34,655 bases of DNA, taken from Planctomyces sp. Lineage in GTDB: Bacteria > Planctomycetota > Planctomycetia > Planctomycetales > Planctomycetaceae. The DNA is taken from NCBI GenBank assembly GCA_013822855.1, contig PNLE01000022.1, positions 1 through 34,655 of the forward strand, written 5' to 3'. The position numbers were made by a program, and so were the translations under genes. A model generated the notes under the pieces. That model was not told where the DNA came from. It ran no database searches and worked only from the letters and a program-made list of their open reading frames with translations. This document shows, piece by piece, positions 1 to 8,911 of this stretch (position 1 is the first letter of the stretch; the number at the start of each line of letters is the position of its first letter).

Positions 1-467
1 TCGGGCCGCTTCCGCTGCTGTTTCTTGAGGAATCCAAGCCGCAAGCCGCCGAGAAGGAACCAACTTCGGTGCGAGGTATGCCAGGTTCCAACCGCCCGTC
101 ATCGTTCACGGCCGAACCGGTTGCTCATCAGCAATTGGCACCCGATGTCGCACCTCTGACCATCCCCCCGCAAAATCCTGCATCCATCGCGCCCCGGCCG
201 TCCCTGCCTCAGGCGTCGCCCTCTCGGGCACCGCGTACGAGTTCGAATTGGCTGACCATCCAGCAGTGGCAGGAGCAACAGGCCGCCTCCCGCCTGCGGA
301 TTCATGAACTCGCCGCGCGGGAAGCCGAGGCGCGTGCCAAACGTTTGGCCGCGAAGCGCCAACATGGCGTCGCCGCACCAGGCCAGCCCCCTTTCAGCAC
401 CCAGCCGATCTCGCAGCCTCCCAAAAATTGGGGTGCGGAGCAGTCGCCACAATTCACCAAGTGGTGA
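1..467 (+). CDS. C-terminal fragment of an unknown Pro/Ala-rich protein
   Basis: The reading frame is already open at the left edge (first full codon at base 3) and ends with TGA at 465-467, so only the last 154 or so residues are seen. The sequence is low in complexity and rich in proline, alanine, serine and glutamine. A short charged helical stretch with repeated Ala-Arg-Glu/Lys lies in the second half, and the chain ends in Phe-Thr-Lys-Trp. No domain is recognised. In-frame GTG and ATG codons near 69-80 could be starts, but the open frame upstream argues for a longer protein. A hairpin terminator follows 33 bases after the stop, which supports this strand as the coding one. The product cannot be named. 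Confidence 0.5.
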   Translation, partial: GPLPLLFLEESKPQAAEKEPTSVRGMPGSNRPSSFTAEPVAHQQLAPDVAPLTIPPQNPASIAPRPSLPQASPSRAPRTSSNWLTIQQWQEQQAASRLRIHELAAREAEARAKRLAAKRQHGVAAPGQPPFSTQPISQPPKNWGAEQSPQFTKW

Positions 468-500
468 TTCAGGCAAAGATCACTCGCCCATTCAACAAAA

Positions 501-540
501 ACAGCCCGGACCGCATCGATCAAGATGCGGCCCGGGCTGT
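501..540. terminator. Bidirectional hairpin terminator between the left-edge gene and rho
   Basis: Arms 501-516 and 525-540 pair over 15 of 16 positions (one A/C mismatch) around an 8-base loop. The stem is flanked by AAAA on the left and TTT on the right, so it can act on both strands. It lies between two converging genes, the left-edge CDS and rho. Confidence 0.8.
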
Positions 541-572
541 TTCGTTGTCATCGAATAACAGGAGATCGTGGG

Positions 573-3221
573 TTAAAGGATCGACCGCACCTTGGCGAGG
601 AACTCCTCGTTGGTCTTGTACTTGGTCAGGATGCGAACCATCTGCTCCATCGCCTCGACCGAACTGAGCGAGATCAGGCTGCGGCGAAGCAGCGTCACCC
701 CCTCCAAGACTTCCGGCGAGAGGATCTTCTCCTCGCGTCGCGTGCCCGACTTGGAAACATCGATTGCGGGCCAGATGCGGCGGTCGGCCAAGTCGCGGCT
801 CAGCACCATTTCCATGTTGCCGGTTCCCTTGAACTCCTGGAAGATCACGTCGTCCATCTTGCTCCCCGTTTCGACGAGAGCCGTGCCGACTACCGTCAGC
901 GAGCCCCCTTCTTCGAAGCGACGGGCCTGGCCGAACATCTTCTTGGGAATGTCCATCGCCTTGATATCGAGACCACCCGACATCGTGCGGCCGGTGTTGC
1001 CCGTCCATTTGTTGAATGCACGGGCGGTGCGGGTGATCGAATCCAGCAGGATGAAGACATCCCGCCCAGCTTCGGTCAAACGCTTGGCGCGTTCGAAAAT
1101 CAGTTGGCTCACGCGGACATGGTTTTCGACTTCGCGATCCATCGAAGAGGCGATCACGTCGCCACGCACGCGGCGGCGCATCTCGGTCACTTCTTCGGGC
1201 CGCTCGTCGATGAGCAGCACGATGAGATAGATCTCGGGATGGTTCTTGCTGACCGAGTCGGCGATCTCCTGCAGGAGCATTGTCTTGCCGCTGCGGGGCG
1301 GTGCCACGATGAGGGCACGTTGCCCCTTTCCGATCGGCGTCAACAGATCCATGATCCGCATTGTGATCGGCGTGGGGCCGGTTTCGAGACGAATCTGTTC
1401 GAAGGGATTGATGGGGGTCAACTCATCGAACGACTTGACTTGGACATATTCTTCGGGGGTCCGTCCGTCGATGTAGTCGACCGTCTTCAGGCGTGGCCCC
1501 TGGCCTCGGCTTCCTTGGATCATATCGCCCTGGATCTGCACCCCTTCACGCAGCAGATACTTCTGAATGAGCGTGGTGGAAACAAAGGGATCCGATTCCT
1601 GGGAAACGTAACCGGCCTTCGGATCACGCAGGAAGCCGTAACCCTTGGGATGGAGTTCGAGAATCCCTGTGGTCGGTTCGATCACTTCTGGTCCACGGGG
1701 AGCGGATGAGTACGGTGCTCCCTGAGTATGCTGAGCCCCGCCCTGCGGACCACTGCGGCGCTGCTGATCATAGGGGCGGTTGCCCCCCTGATGTCGCTGG
1801 CCACCACCCTGTGGACGACCCGGGCCATTATTGCGGCCACGCGGGCCGTTGTTGTTCTGCGGAACGAATTGTCCTCGCGGGGCTGCGGGAGCTGGCCCCT
1901 GCGGACCACCCTCGGTGCCGCGGCCTCGACGACGGCGACGACGGCGGCGGCGGCCGTTTTCACTCTGATCGCCCGAGTCGTCCCCGTCATGGAAGCCGCC
2001 GGAACGGCCGGACTGAAAGCCCTCACCACCTTGTTCGCCATCGCCCGGAGAACGAGTGGAAAAATCACCCCCCGCAGATTCGGTGAAGCTGCGGTCTCGG
2101 GTCGAGATTCCGCCATTGGTGATGGGGAAATTGGTGCCTGGAAAAGTTTCACTACGGAAATTGTCTGTTCTCAAATTCTCACTGCTGAAAGAGTCGCGAG
2201 CGCCCGCTGCGGGCTGCTCATCTGATGGAAATGGCTCGTTGGTGGTCGAGCGGGAACGCGGCCCGCTCTCGGAGCGGGGTGGCCTGCGGTTGCGGTCGCG
2301 GGCATAACGCCCCTCGCCTCCCGCACTGTCCCGGTCTTGATTGAAGGAGTCTTGACCAGCAGAAGCCTGCTCCTGGCCAAAGTCCCGTGATTCGGGTGGT
2401 GTTGAGGTGTTGTCTCGCGCGGCCGTGTTTTCACTGCGGGCCGAACGGGAATTGTCGCGTGTCGAGATGGAGGAACCAAAGTCCTCGTCTAACCCGGCAC
2501 CAAAATCACTGGTGTCGTTGCCGCGGGCGTTATTGCCACCGGAGCTTCTGGCCGGGGGGCGGCTGGAGTCTGAAGCCTCCTCGGCCGACCTGCCTGCGGC
2601 AGGACGACGACTGCGGCCTGTGGTCTTGGGTTCGTCGGCAGAGGCCTCCGCAACTGGGCTGGAACCCGATTCGATGGAAGCTTCGTCACGACGGGCGGCG
2701 GGGCGTGTGGATGTCCGACGACGGGGTGCGGGTTCGCGGTCGTCACTGCCGACATCGTTGGGCGCGGCCATCGTTTCCGCGCTCGTCTTGCGACGGGACG
2801 CCGGGGCAAAATCGTCGTCGTCCACGGGATCGTAGAACATCGCACTTCCCGCAACGGGTGCTGGTTCGATGTCGGCGGATGCTGGCTTGCGGCGAGTGGA
2901 ACGCACAGGCCGCGGAGCCGTTTCTCTCGGGGTGGTTCCCGTGGAGGAATCGCTGCTCGTGGCGGTATCGGCGGCAGCCGCTCGGGGAGTCCGCGTTCGC
3001 TTCGGCTTGGGGGTCGCTTCGGAGTCGAGCTCCTGACGCAGACCGGCGATTTCCTCGAAAACCTCTTCAATCACCGGTCGGGCAGTCTCTGGGGAAGAAG
3101 ATTCAGTCTCTTCACTGCGACGGCGAACTGGGCGTCGTGCCCCCGGGCGTTTTTCAGTCATGCGTGGTCTCAGATCCAGATCTCTAGGGAAACGAGCCGC
3201 TTTCGCGGACTTTGCGAGCAT
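573..3221 (-). CDS. rho: Transcription termination factor Rho with long N-terminal extension
   Basis: Hexameric RNA helicase that ends transcription. The conserved core occupies about residues 514-882. It begins with the RNA-binding fold (GILELHPKGYGFLR), then the Walker A motif APPRSGKT near residue 640, Walker B in VLLIDERPEEVTEM near 670, the LLDSITRTARAFN segment and the usual C-terminal MVRILTKYKTNEEFL. The roughly 510 residues before the core are disordered and rich in Ser, Arg, Asp and Gly, with an unbroken run of nine arginines near residue 420 and RGG-like repeats after it. E. coli Rho is about 419 residues, so this protein is twice as long. The start is uncertain: ATG at 3221 is used here, TTG at 3224 and ATG at 3161 are alternatives, and none has a clear ribosome binding site. 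Confidence 0.95.
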   Translation of the reverse strand: MLAKSAKAARFPRDLDLRPRMTEKRPGARRPVRRRSEETESSSPETARPVIEEVFEEIAGLRQELDSEATPKPKRTRTPRAAAADTATSSDSSTGTTPRETAPRPVRSTRRKPASADIEPAPVAGSAMFYDPVDDDDFAPASRRKTSAETMAAPNDVGSDDREPAPRRRTSTRPAARRDEASIESGSSPVAEASADEPKTTGRSRRPAAGRSAEEASDSSRPPARSSGGNNARGNDTSDFGAGLDEDFGSSISTRDNSRSARSENTAARDNTSTPPESRDFGQEQASAGQDSFNQDRDSAGGEGRYARDRNRRPPRSESGPRSRSTTNEPFPSDEQPAAGARDSFSSENLRTDNFRSETFPGTNFPITNGGISTRDRSFTESAGGDFSTRSPGDGEQGGEGFQSGRSGGFHDGDDSGDQSENGRRRRRRRRRGRGTEGGPQGPAPAAPRGQFVPQNNNGPRGRNNGPGRPQGGGQRHQGGNRPYDQQRRSGPQGGAQHTQGAPYSSAPRGPEVIEPTTGILELHPKGYGFLRDPKAGYVSQESDPFVSTTLIQKYLLREGVQIQGDMIQGSRGQGPRLKTVDYIDGRTPEEYVQVKSFDELTPINPFEQIRLETGPTPITMRIMDLLTPIGKGQRALIVAPPRSGKTMLLQEIADSVSKNHPEIYLIVLLIDERPEEVTEMRRRVRGDVIASSMDREVENHVRVSQLIFERAKRLTEAGRDVFILLDSITRTARAFNKWTGNTGRTMSGGLDIKAMDIPKKMFGQARRFEEGGSLTVVGTALVETGSKMDDVIFQEFKGTGNMEMVLSRDLADRRIWPAIDVSKSGTRREEKILSPEVLEGVTLLRRSLISLSSVEAMEQMVRILTKYKTNEEFLAKVRSIL

Positions 3222-4364
3222 CAATTACGCTGCGAATTCATCTTGTTCAAACGTTTGGCGACCAACGCGTTGACTCTTAGAGAATGCTGTCGTCGACAAC
3301 CTTCCCGATGAGGCCAAAGAGACGCCACCGAGTTCCTTCAGAACAGGCCGAAAAAAGCGTCTGAAGTCGGAACTGGGCTCTTGCAAGGAGCGTTTCGATT
3401 TCGGGCTTTCGCCAAGGACGCCGAATGACAATGCGGAGCTGTGTCGACACTCCCTTTTGCAGCCCGCAAGGCCTCGAAAGTTTTGTCGACTGGTGCGACA
3501 CAGGTCGAATGCCCAGTCAAATCGAATACATAGTCAAATTCCCGCAGAAAATTTGACTAACTTTGATCACTGCTCGAAAGCCGGGAGGTTCAATTCAGGA
3601 GAATCAACGGGTTTAGATTCGCTGGTCGAAAGGAGCGACTCTCACTGAAAATGACTTCATGGATTCATGCGGAAGGAGGGAGAAGTTCACCAGCAGGTTG
3701 GAGCCTCCCATGCGTCCGGGACGGCACCTTCGTGGAGGTGTGCAAACTCTCGATCTCAACTGCCCAACTGCTGACATCGCCAGACTCTCTGAGGATGGAC
3801 AACCCACCGAGAAGACCACGCCTACGAAACTGGAACTCAACGGAACACGAGCAGACCGGCGAGAGACATCAACACCGCACTTGCTCGACTTGTCAAGCAA
3901 GGGGCAGTGAGATGCCGATTGCCAATTTGCCTCTCCACTCTGACTGACTCAGACCACCTTGCCAAGGTGATAAAACCAGTAAAACGGAGAACCACATTCA
4001 AGCTGAGACCCTAAGGCTCTCAACAGGCAAAGCAGGGAGCCATCAACAATTGTGAGGATCACCTGAAAGAGTGGCCGCAGAAAGACTCGGCGTGCGAAGT
4101 CAGCAACAACACGTCTATAGATGTTATCGGCAGACGCGAATCTGTCAATCGTAAAGTCTTGCGGCTGATCCATCTTTTTCGTTTCGCGCCGCCATTCGAG
4201 ACTGGAAAACGCCGGGAGGTCACCCGTATTGTCAGAGAAAGCCGCTCGGATTGGGGGTTCTACAGAGAGTTTACCTCCATTTCCTTCCTCAACGAAAATC
4301 CAGAGGTTGATCGTTGTTCCACCTGCCTGTTTCCTCACCGTGTTCTCCGACTTCTCGTTCCTCA
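3222..4364. other. 1.1-kb region without a recognised gene
   Basis: This gap lies between the divergent rho and amidohydrolase genes and must hold both promoters. Several short open frames occur on both strands, the longest at 3949-4365 minus, but none shows a recognisable domain, a convincing ribosome binding site or protein-like composition. The one clear structure is the inverted repeat at 3531-3559, listed separately. Confidence 0.6.
3531..3559. repeat. 10-bp inverted repeat with an extra half-site
   Basis: TAGTCAAATT at 3531-3540 and its exact reverse complement AATTTGACTA at 3550-3559 are separated by 9 bases. A third copy of the core AGTCAAAT lies in direct orientation at 3515-3522. 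The arrangement suggests a binding site for a dimeric regulator in the rho/amidohydrolase divergent region. A small RNA hairpin is also possible, though no T tract follows. Confidence 0.5.
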
Positions 4365-7300
4365 ATGCTTCAGCCTCTCCTCGTATTGACCTGCCTGGCC
4401 GTATGCGGATTGCTGCCCGGATTTAACCGCAACAGCTGGGCGGCGGATGCCATCCCCCTCCCCTTTCGCGATTTGGTGATCAATGGCGGGGTGCTGCACA
4501 CCGGCGAGCCAGCAGCCGCGCCATCCGACCCTGTTGAGAATCCACCGAAGCCTTCTCGAATTCATGTTCGGGATGGTGTGATCACCAGGTTGGGAGGGCC
4601 GGAGATTTCCGCCGAGGGTGCGGTCGTGATTCAGGCCGAGGGCCTGCACGTCTACCCGGGATGGATCAATGCCGGTGTTCCCAGTGGGTTGGAGCAGAAT
4701 GTCACCACGATCCCCGCCGCCGACTCGCAAATGGAGCAGACGGCGCTGGCTCATCTCCCAGCCGATTTGCGTACGGCCTTCACCCCCGAGTTCGAGTTGG
4801 CCTCACGCCTACCCCGCGATTTCGCACTCGCCTCCAAACTGCGCGGTGCGGGCTTCACCACAGTCGCCATCTGGCCTTCCGGCCGGATCGCCAGCGGCGA
4901 GGGGGCTCTGCTCCTCCTGGGAGATCGACCGCCGCGTGAGCAGTTGCTGGCAGACACGGCGGGTCAGGTGTTCGAATTCTCGCCGTTACCTTCGGGCGTC
5001 TATCCTTCGACAGTCATGGGTCAGGTGGCACTGTTTCGACAGGTCTGGCTGGATGCCATCAGGCACGAACAGCACCAGAAACTGGTGGCGGGTGGCACAC
5101 CCGGTTTGCCCCGCCCCGCAACGGACGCCGGCTGGCAGGCACTGATTGAACTCAAGCGGAGCGGCCGGCCCGCGATCTTCATCGCCGATACCACCAGCGA
5201 TATCGAGCGAGCCATTCAAGTCGGCGGAGAGCATGGACTGAAAGTTGTGATCTGGGGCGGTCGCGACGCGCAGGATTGTCTGGAGCTTCTCAAAGCCAGC
5301 GGCGCATCCGTGATCCTCACGCTCAATGCGGACGATGCTCCCAAGGTCGAGGAACCGGCCGCCGGTCTGGCGGGACGCGGGAAAAAGCCACCCGTTGCAG
5401 TGCAAGAGGCAGCATTGGCCGAATACCAGCGCGAGCTCGATAGTGCCAAAGTCTTGCTCCAGGCAGGTATTCCGGTGGCAATTTCGAACCGCCGTTTTGC
5501 CGATCAGCCACAAAAAGTGATGGGAACCCTTCGCAAGATGATCGAACGTGGCTTGAGTGAGACGGAGGCGATCGCCTTGCTCACTTCGAAGCCGGCGGAA
5601 ATCCTGGGGCAGGGAACCCGGCTGGGCACGATCGCAGCGGGAAAGATTGGCAACTTCACGATTCTCAACGGCCCTCTGACCAACGCGAAGAGCGTGGTGC
5701 GGTATGTCGTTGTGGAAGGGCGTCTCTTCGAGTTCGCCCACGATGCCAAGCCGCTGGATGCGGATGGCAAGTCGGAAGGTGGCAAAGGCGAAACCGGCAA
5801 GACGGGATCATCGGTCAGTGTCGCGGGGAGTTGGCGCGTGAAGGGGACGACGGCGGACAGTCCGTTGTCGGCCACACTGTCGATCGTCCAGACGGGATCC
5901 AAATTGACCGGTCGCTTTTCGAGCGAACAGGGGGAAGGTCGGATCAGCAAGGGATCCATCAAAGGGGATCAGGTCGAATTGACCGTGTTGATTGGCGTCG
6001 GCGATCGGGATGTGACGCTGGAGTTCTCGGGTCAGGTCAAAGGGAACACCTTGACCGGCAAGCTCAAATCGCTCTTCGGTGCCGCCACGGAATTCACCGC
6101 CGAACGCAGACCCGAGTCCACTTCGACCCAGGGTGAAGCCGCACTTCAGGCGATTGAAGTCGTGGTGGAGGATTCCGAAAAGTCCGCCGGAGACAAACCC
6201 GCCACTGAAAAGCCTGCGGATGCACTTCGGCCGATGCACACCACATCAGCAGCGGCCGACGACAAGGCGAACAGCGACGCGAAAGTCGCCGCCGCCAAGT
6301 CGAGTCTGCCGGTTGAACTCAAGGAAGACCGCAAGAGAAGGCCCCCAGCGACGGGGGGCAATGTCTTAATCAAGGGGGCCACCCTTCTCACCGGTACCGG
6401 CCGATCGTTGCTGGATCATGCGTTGCTGATTCAGAATGGCCGAATTGCCGCGATCGGCCCGGCACTCACGGCACCCGCGGGGACGACGGTCATCGACGCC
6501 ACGGGACAGTTCGTGGCTCCCGGTCTCATCGACACCCACAGCCACATGATGATGGGGCGTGGACTGGGTGGTGTGAATGAGGCCACGAATTCGATCACCT
6601 GCGAAGTGCGGGTGAAGGACATCGTCTCCAACGACGACCCGGATGAGTATCGCTGGCTGGCCACCGGGCTGACGACGGCGCGGTTGCTGCATGGCTCGGC
6701 CAACACCATCGGCGGGCAGGACGCCGTCGTCCAAATGAAGCTCGGCGCCGGAACGGGCGAGCATCTTTTCGCCCATTCGCGTCAGGGGGTGAAGTTCGCT
6801 CTGGGTGAAAACGTCAAGCGGAGAAACGGACGCTTCCCCAACACGCGTCTGGGTGTAGAAGCCACCATCACGCGGGCCTTTGTCGAAGCCCTCGATTATC
6901 GGTCGCGATGGATGGCCTACGACCGCCTGAAAGACGACGAAAAGGCCAAGACGTTGCCACCGCGGCGCGATCTGCGGCTGGAGGCCTTGGGTGGGATCCT
7001 CGCGGGAGAAATTCTGATCCACTCGCACTGCTATCGATCGGATGAGATTCTGATGCTGCTGCGGGTCACGCAGTCCCACGGCATACGCATTCAGTCATTG
7101 CAGCATGTGTTGGAAGGGTTCAAGATCGCGCCTGAGATCGCCGCGCATGGTGCCAGCACCAGCACCTTCGCCGATCACTGGGCCTACAAGGTCGAAGCCT
7201 ACGACGCGACTCCCTACAACGCGGCGATGCTGCTGCATGCCGGGGCGAACGTGGTCATCAAGAGCGACTTCCCGGTCACTCCCAACGCCCTCAATCACGA

Positions 7301-8828
7301 AGCCGCCAAGTCGATCCGCAATGGCAACGTGCCGCCGGAAACCGCCCTCCAGTTCGTCACCCGGAATCCCGCGCGGGAGCTGGGGATCGATGAACATGTG
7401 GGGACGATCGAAGTCGGCAAGCTCGGCGATGTGGCGATCTACAACACCCATCCGATGAGTGGTTTCTCGCGCTGCGAGAAGGCGTTTATTGGTGGCGAAT
7501 GGTATTTCGATCGTTCGAAGCAACCTGCGGTCATGTCGCCAGCGGCAGCCAAGGCTTCGGAGCGTTTGCCCGCTCCCGCCTGGCCCGTGGCCCAGACTCG
7601 ATTGCCCATGATCGAATGGCCGGTGGAACTGGGATCGAGCTATGTCCTTATCAATGCAGAAGTTTATCCGGTCGATGGACCGGTACTTCCCGGGGGCATG
7701 ATCCATGTCCAAGATGGCAAGATCGCGGCGATTGGCGGAACGCTCAATGTTCCGGAAGCGTTGCCACGCATCGACCTGCAAGGCCGACGCGTCTATCCCG
7801 GTATGATCGATGCTAACACCACCGTGGGGATCACGGAGATCAGTCAACTGGCCGTCACTTCCGACTACTCGGAAATTGGGCAATTTCAGCCCGATCTGGC
7901 CGCCGCCGCCGCGGTGAATCCTGATTCCGAGCATATTTTCACCGCTCGCTCGGGAGGGATCACACTGGCGGGATTGAGCCCGCAAGGGGGACGTGTCAGC
8001 GGCCAGAATTCGATCATCGCCCTCTCCGGCTGGACCTCGGCGGAGATGACTTTATCACGGGAGGCCGGCTTGCAGATTCAGTGGCCTGGGGGAGACTCGA
8101 CGGAGGCCGCCATCCGCGAACTCAAGGAACTGTTCTCCTCGGCCCGCACCTACGCGGCAGCGAAAGCCAGGCCCGATGCGGCGCTCTTGACCCAGCGGGA
8201 TCTTCGCCTCGAAGCGATGATCCCCTACGCGTTGGGCGAAAAAATTGTGTTCATTGAAGCCGGTACGGAACGGCAAATTGCTGAAGCCTTGCAGTTCATT
8301 GATTCCGAAAAGATCCGGGCGGCGATCACCGGCGGTGCGGATGCCTGGAAACTGGCGGAGGAGATCAAGTCGAGGAAGGTTCCCGTGATTGTGGGTGGCG
8401 TGATCCGCCGTCCGATTCATGCGTGGGATCCGTTCGATGCCAGTTACGCCAACGCTGGCCGTCTGCACGAGGCCGGGGTGAAAATTGCCTTCCGCTCGGA
8501 CGGCGCGCCGGACAGCCGGAACACGCCTTTCCATGCCGCAACGGCGGTCGCTTACGGCTTGCCCGAAGAGGAGGCGGTGAAGGCGATCACCCTCTCCGCC
8601 GCCGAGATTCTCGGTGTCGGCGAACTGACCGGTTCGATCACACCCGGCAAGCGGGCCGATCTGGTGATTGCCGATGGTTCGATCCTGCAGCAGGGAACCC
8701 AGATCCATGGAGTGCTGATTGGCGGCAAGCCGATCCCCATCGATTCGCGACAGCATCGTCTGGCCAAGAAGTATCAGGCGCGACTCCCCCTCCCCGCGCC
8801 CGGCGGTTTTGAAGTCCGCATTCCGTAA
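4365..8828 (+). CDS. Exported protein with three amidohydrolase modules
   Basis: The start at ATG 4365 is chosen because it begins a clean signal peptide (MLQPLLVLTCLAVCGLL, cleavage likely near NSWAADA). A TTG start 51 bases upstream would place that hydrophobic segment inside the protein. The product is 1487 residues. Module 1 (about 35-460) and module 3 (about 1085-1475) have the amidohydrolase edges, including closing strands like GTIAAGKIGNFTIL and GSITPGKRADLVIADG. In place of the metal-binding His-x-His they read YPGWINAGV (near 100) and YPGMIDANTTVG (near 1147). Only module 2 (about 665-1065) has DTHSH at 723-727, a later IHSHCYRS at 885-892, a histidine in LQHVLEGF and SDFPVTP. A beta-rich domain (about 480-580) and a charged linker lie between modules 1 and 2. 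A periplasmic hydrolase of cyclic amides or peptides is likely; the substrate is unknown. Confidence 0.85.
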   Translation: MLQPLLVLTCLAVCGLLPGFNRNSWAADAIPLPFRDLVINGGVLHTGEPAAAPSDPVENPPKPSRIHVRDGVITRLGGPEISAEGAVVIQAEGLHVYPGWINAGVPSGLEQNVTTIPAADSQMEQTALAHLPADLRTAFTPEFELASRLPRDFALASKLRGAGFTTVAIWPSGRIASGEGALLLLGDRPPREQLLADTAGQVFEFSPLPSGVYPSTVMGQVALFRQVWLDAIRHEQHQKLVAGGTPGLPRPATDAGWQALIELKRSGRPAIFIADTTSDIERAIQVGGEHGLKVVIWGGRDAQDCLELLKASGASVILTLNADDAPKVEEPAAGLAGRGKKPPVAVQEAALAEYQRELDSAKVLLQAGIPVAISNRRFADQPQKVMGTLRKMIERGLSETEAIALLTSKPAEILGQGTRLGTIAAGKIGNFTILNGPLTNAKSVVRYVVVEGRLFEFAHDAKPLDADGKSEGGKGETGKTGSSVSVAGSWRVKGTTADSPLSATLSIVQTGSKLTGRFSSEQGEGRISKGSIKGDQVELTVLIGVGDRDVTLEFSGQVKGNTLTGKLKSLFGAATEFTAERRPESTSTQGEAALQAIEVVVEDSEKSAGDKPATEKPADALRPMHTTSAAADDKANSDAKVAAAKSSLPVELKEDRKRRPPATGGNVLIKGATLLTGTGRSLLDHALLIQNGRIAAIGPALTAPAGTTVIDATGQFVAPGLIDTHSHMMMGRGLGGVNEATNSITCEVRVKDIVSNDDPDEYRWLATGLTTARLLHGSANTIGGQDAVVQMKLGAGTGEHLFAHSRQGVKFALGENVKRRNGRFPNTRLGVEATITRAFVEALDYRSRWMAYDRLKDDEKAKTLPPRRDLRLEALGGILAGEILIHSHCYRSDEILMLLRVTQSHGIRIQSLQHVLEGFKIAPEIAAHGASTSTFADHWAYKVEAYDATPYNAAMLLHAGANVVIKSDFPVTPNALNHEAAKSIRNGNVPPETALQFVTRNPARELGIDEHVGTIEVGKLGDVAIYNTHPMSGFSRCEKAFIGGEWYFDRSKQPAVMSPAAAKASERLPAPAWPVAQTRLPMIEWPVELGSSYVLINAEVYPVDGPVLPGGMIHVQDGKIAAIGGTLNVPEALPRIDLQGRRVYPGMIDANTTVGITEISQLAVTSDYSEIGQFQPDLAAAAAVNPDSEHIFTARSGGITLAGLSPQGGRVSGQNSIIALSGWTSAEMTLSREAGLQIQWPGGDSTEAAIRELKELFSSARTYAAAKARPDAALLTQRDLRLEAMIPYALGEKIVFIEAGTERQIAEALQFIDSEKIRAAITGGADAWKLAEEIKSRKVPVIVGGVIRRPIHAWDPFDASYANAGRLHEAGVKIAFRSDGAPDSRNTPFHAATAVAYGLPEEEAVKAITLSAAEILGVGELTGSITPGKRADLVIADGSILQQGTQIHGVLIGGKPIPIDSRQHRLAKKYQARLPLPAPGGFEVRIP

Positions 8829-8843
8829 TTTGCTGAACGACAC

Positions 8844-8879
8844 GAGCGGCCACCCATCCCGCTGGATAGGTGGCCGCTC
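8844..8879. terminator. Hairpin between converging amidohydrolase and thioredoxin genes
   Basis: Perfect 11-bp arms at 8844-8854 and 8869-8879 enclose a 14-base loop, 16 bases after the stop of the amidohydrolase gene. No T tract follows on either strand, so it is a weaker terminator candidate than the others in the window and may depend on Rho or act as an mRNA end hairpin. Confidence 0.6.
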
Positions 8880-8911
8880 ATATGGAGATCGCCCTCGCAA
8901 AATGAGCGAGG

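Noticed and set aside
525-1709. 394-codon plus-strand frame opposite rho
   Set aside because: It is the complementary shadow of the conserved Rho core and has no recognisable domain.
3949-4365. 138-codon minus-strand frame in the rho/amidohydrolase gap
   Set aside because: It has no domain and no ribosome binding site, and its start coincides with the amidohydrolase start codon.
7095-8900. Long minus-strand frames opposite the amidohydrolase gene (7095-7985 and 8055-8900)
   Set aside because: They lie wholly or mostly antisense to well-supported amidohydrolase modules; high GC makes such shadow frames common.
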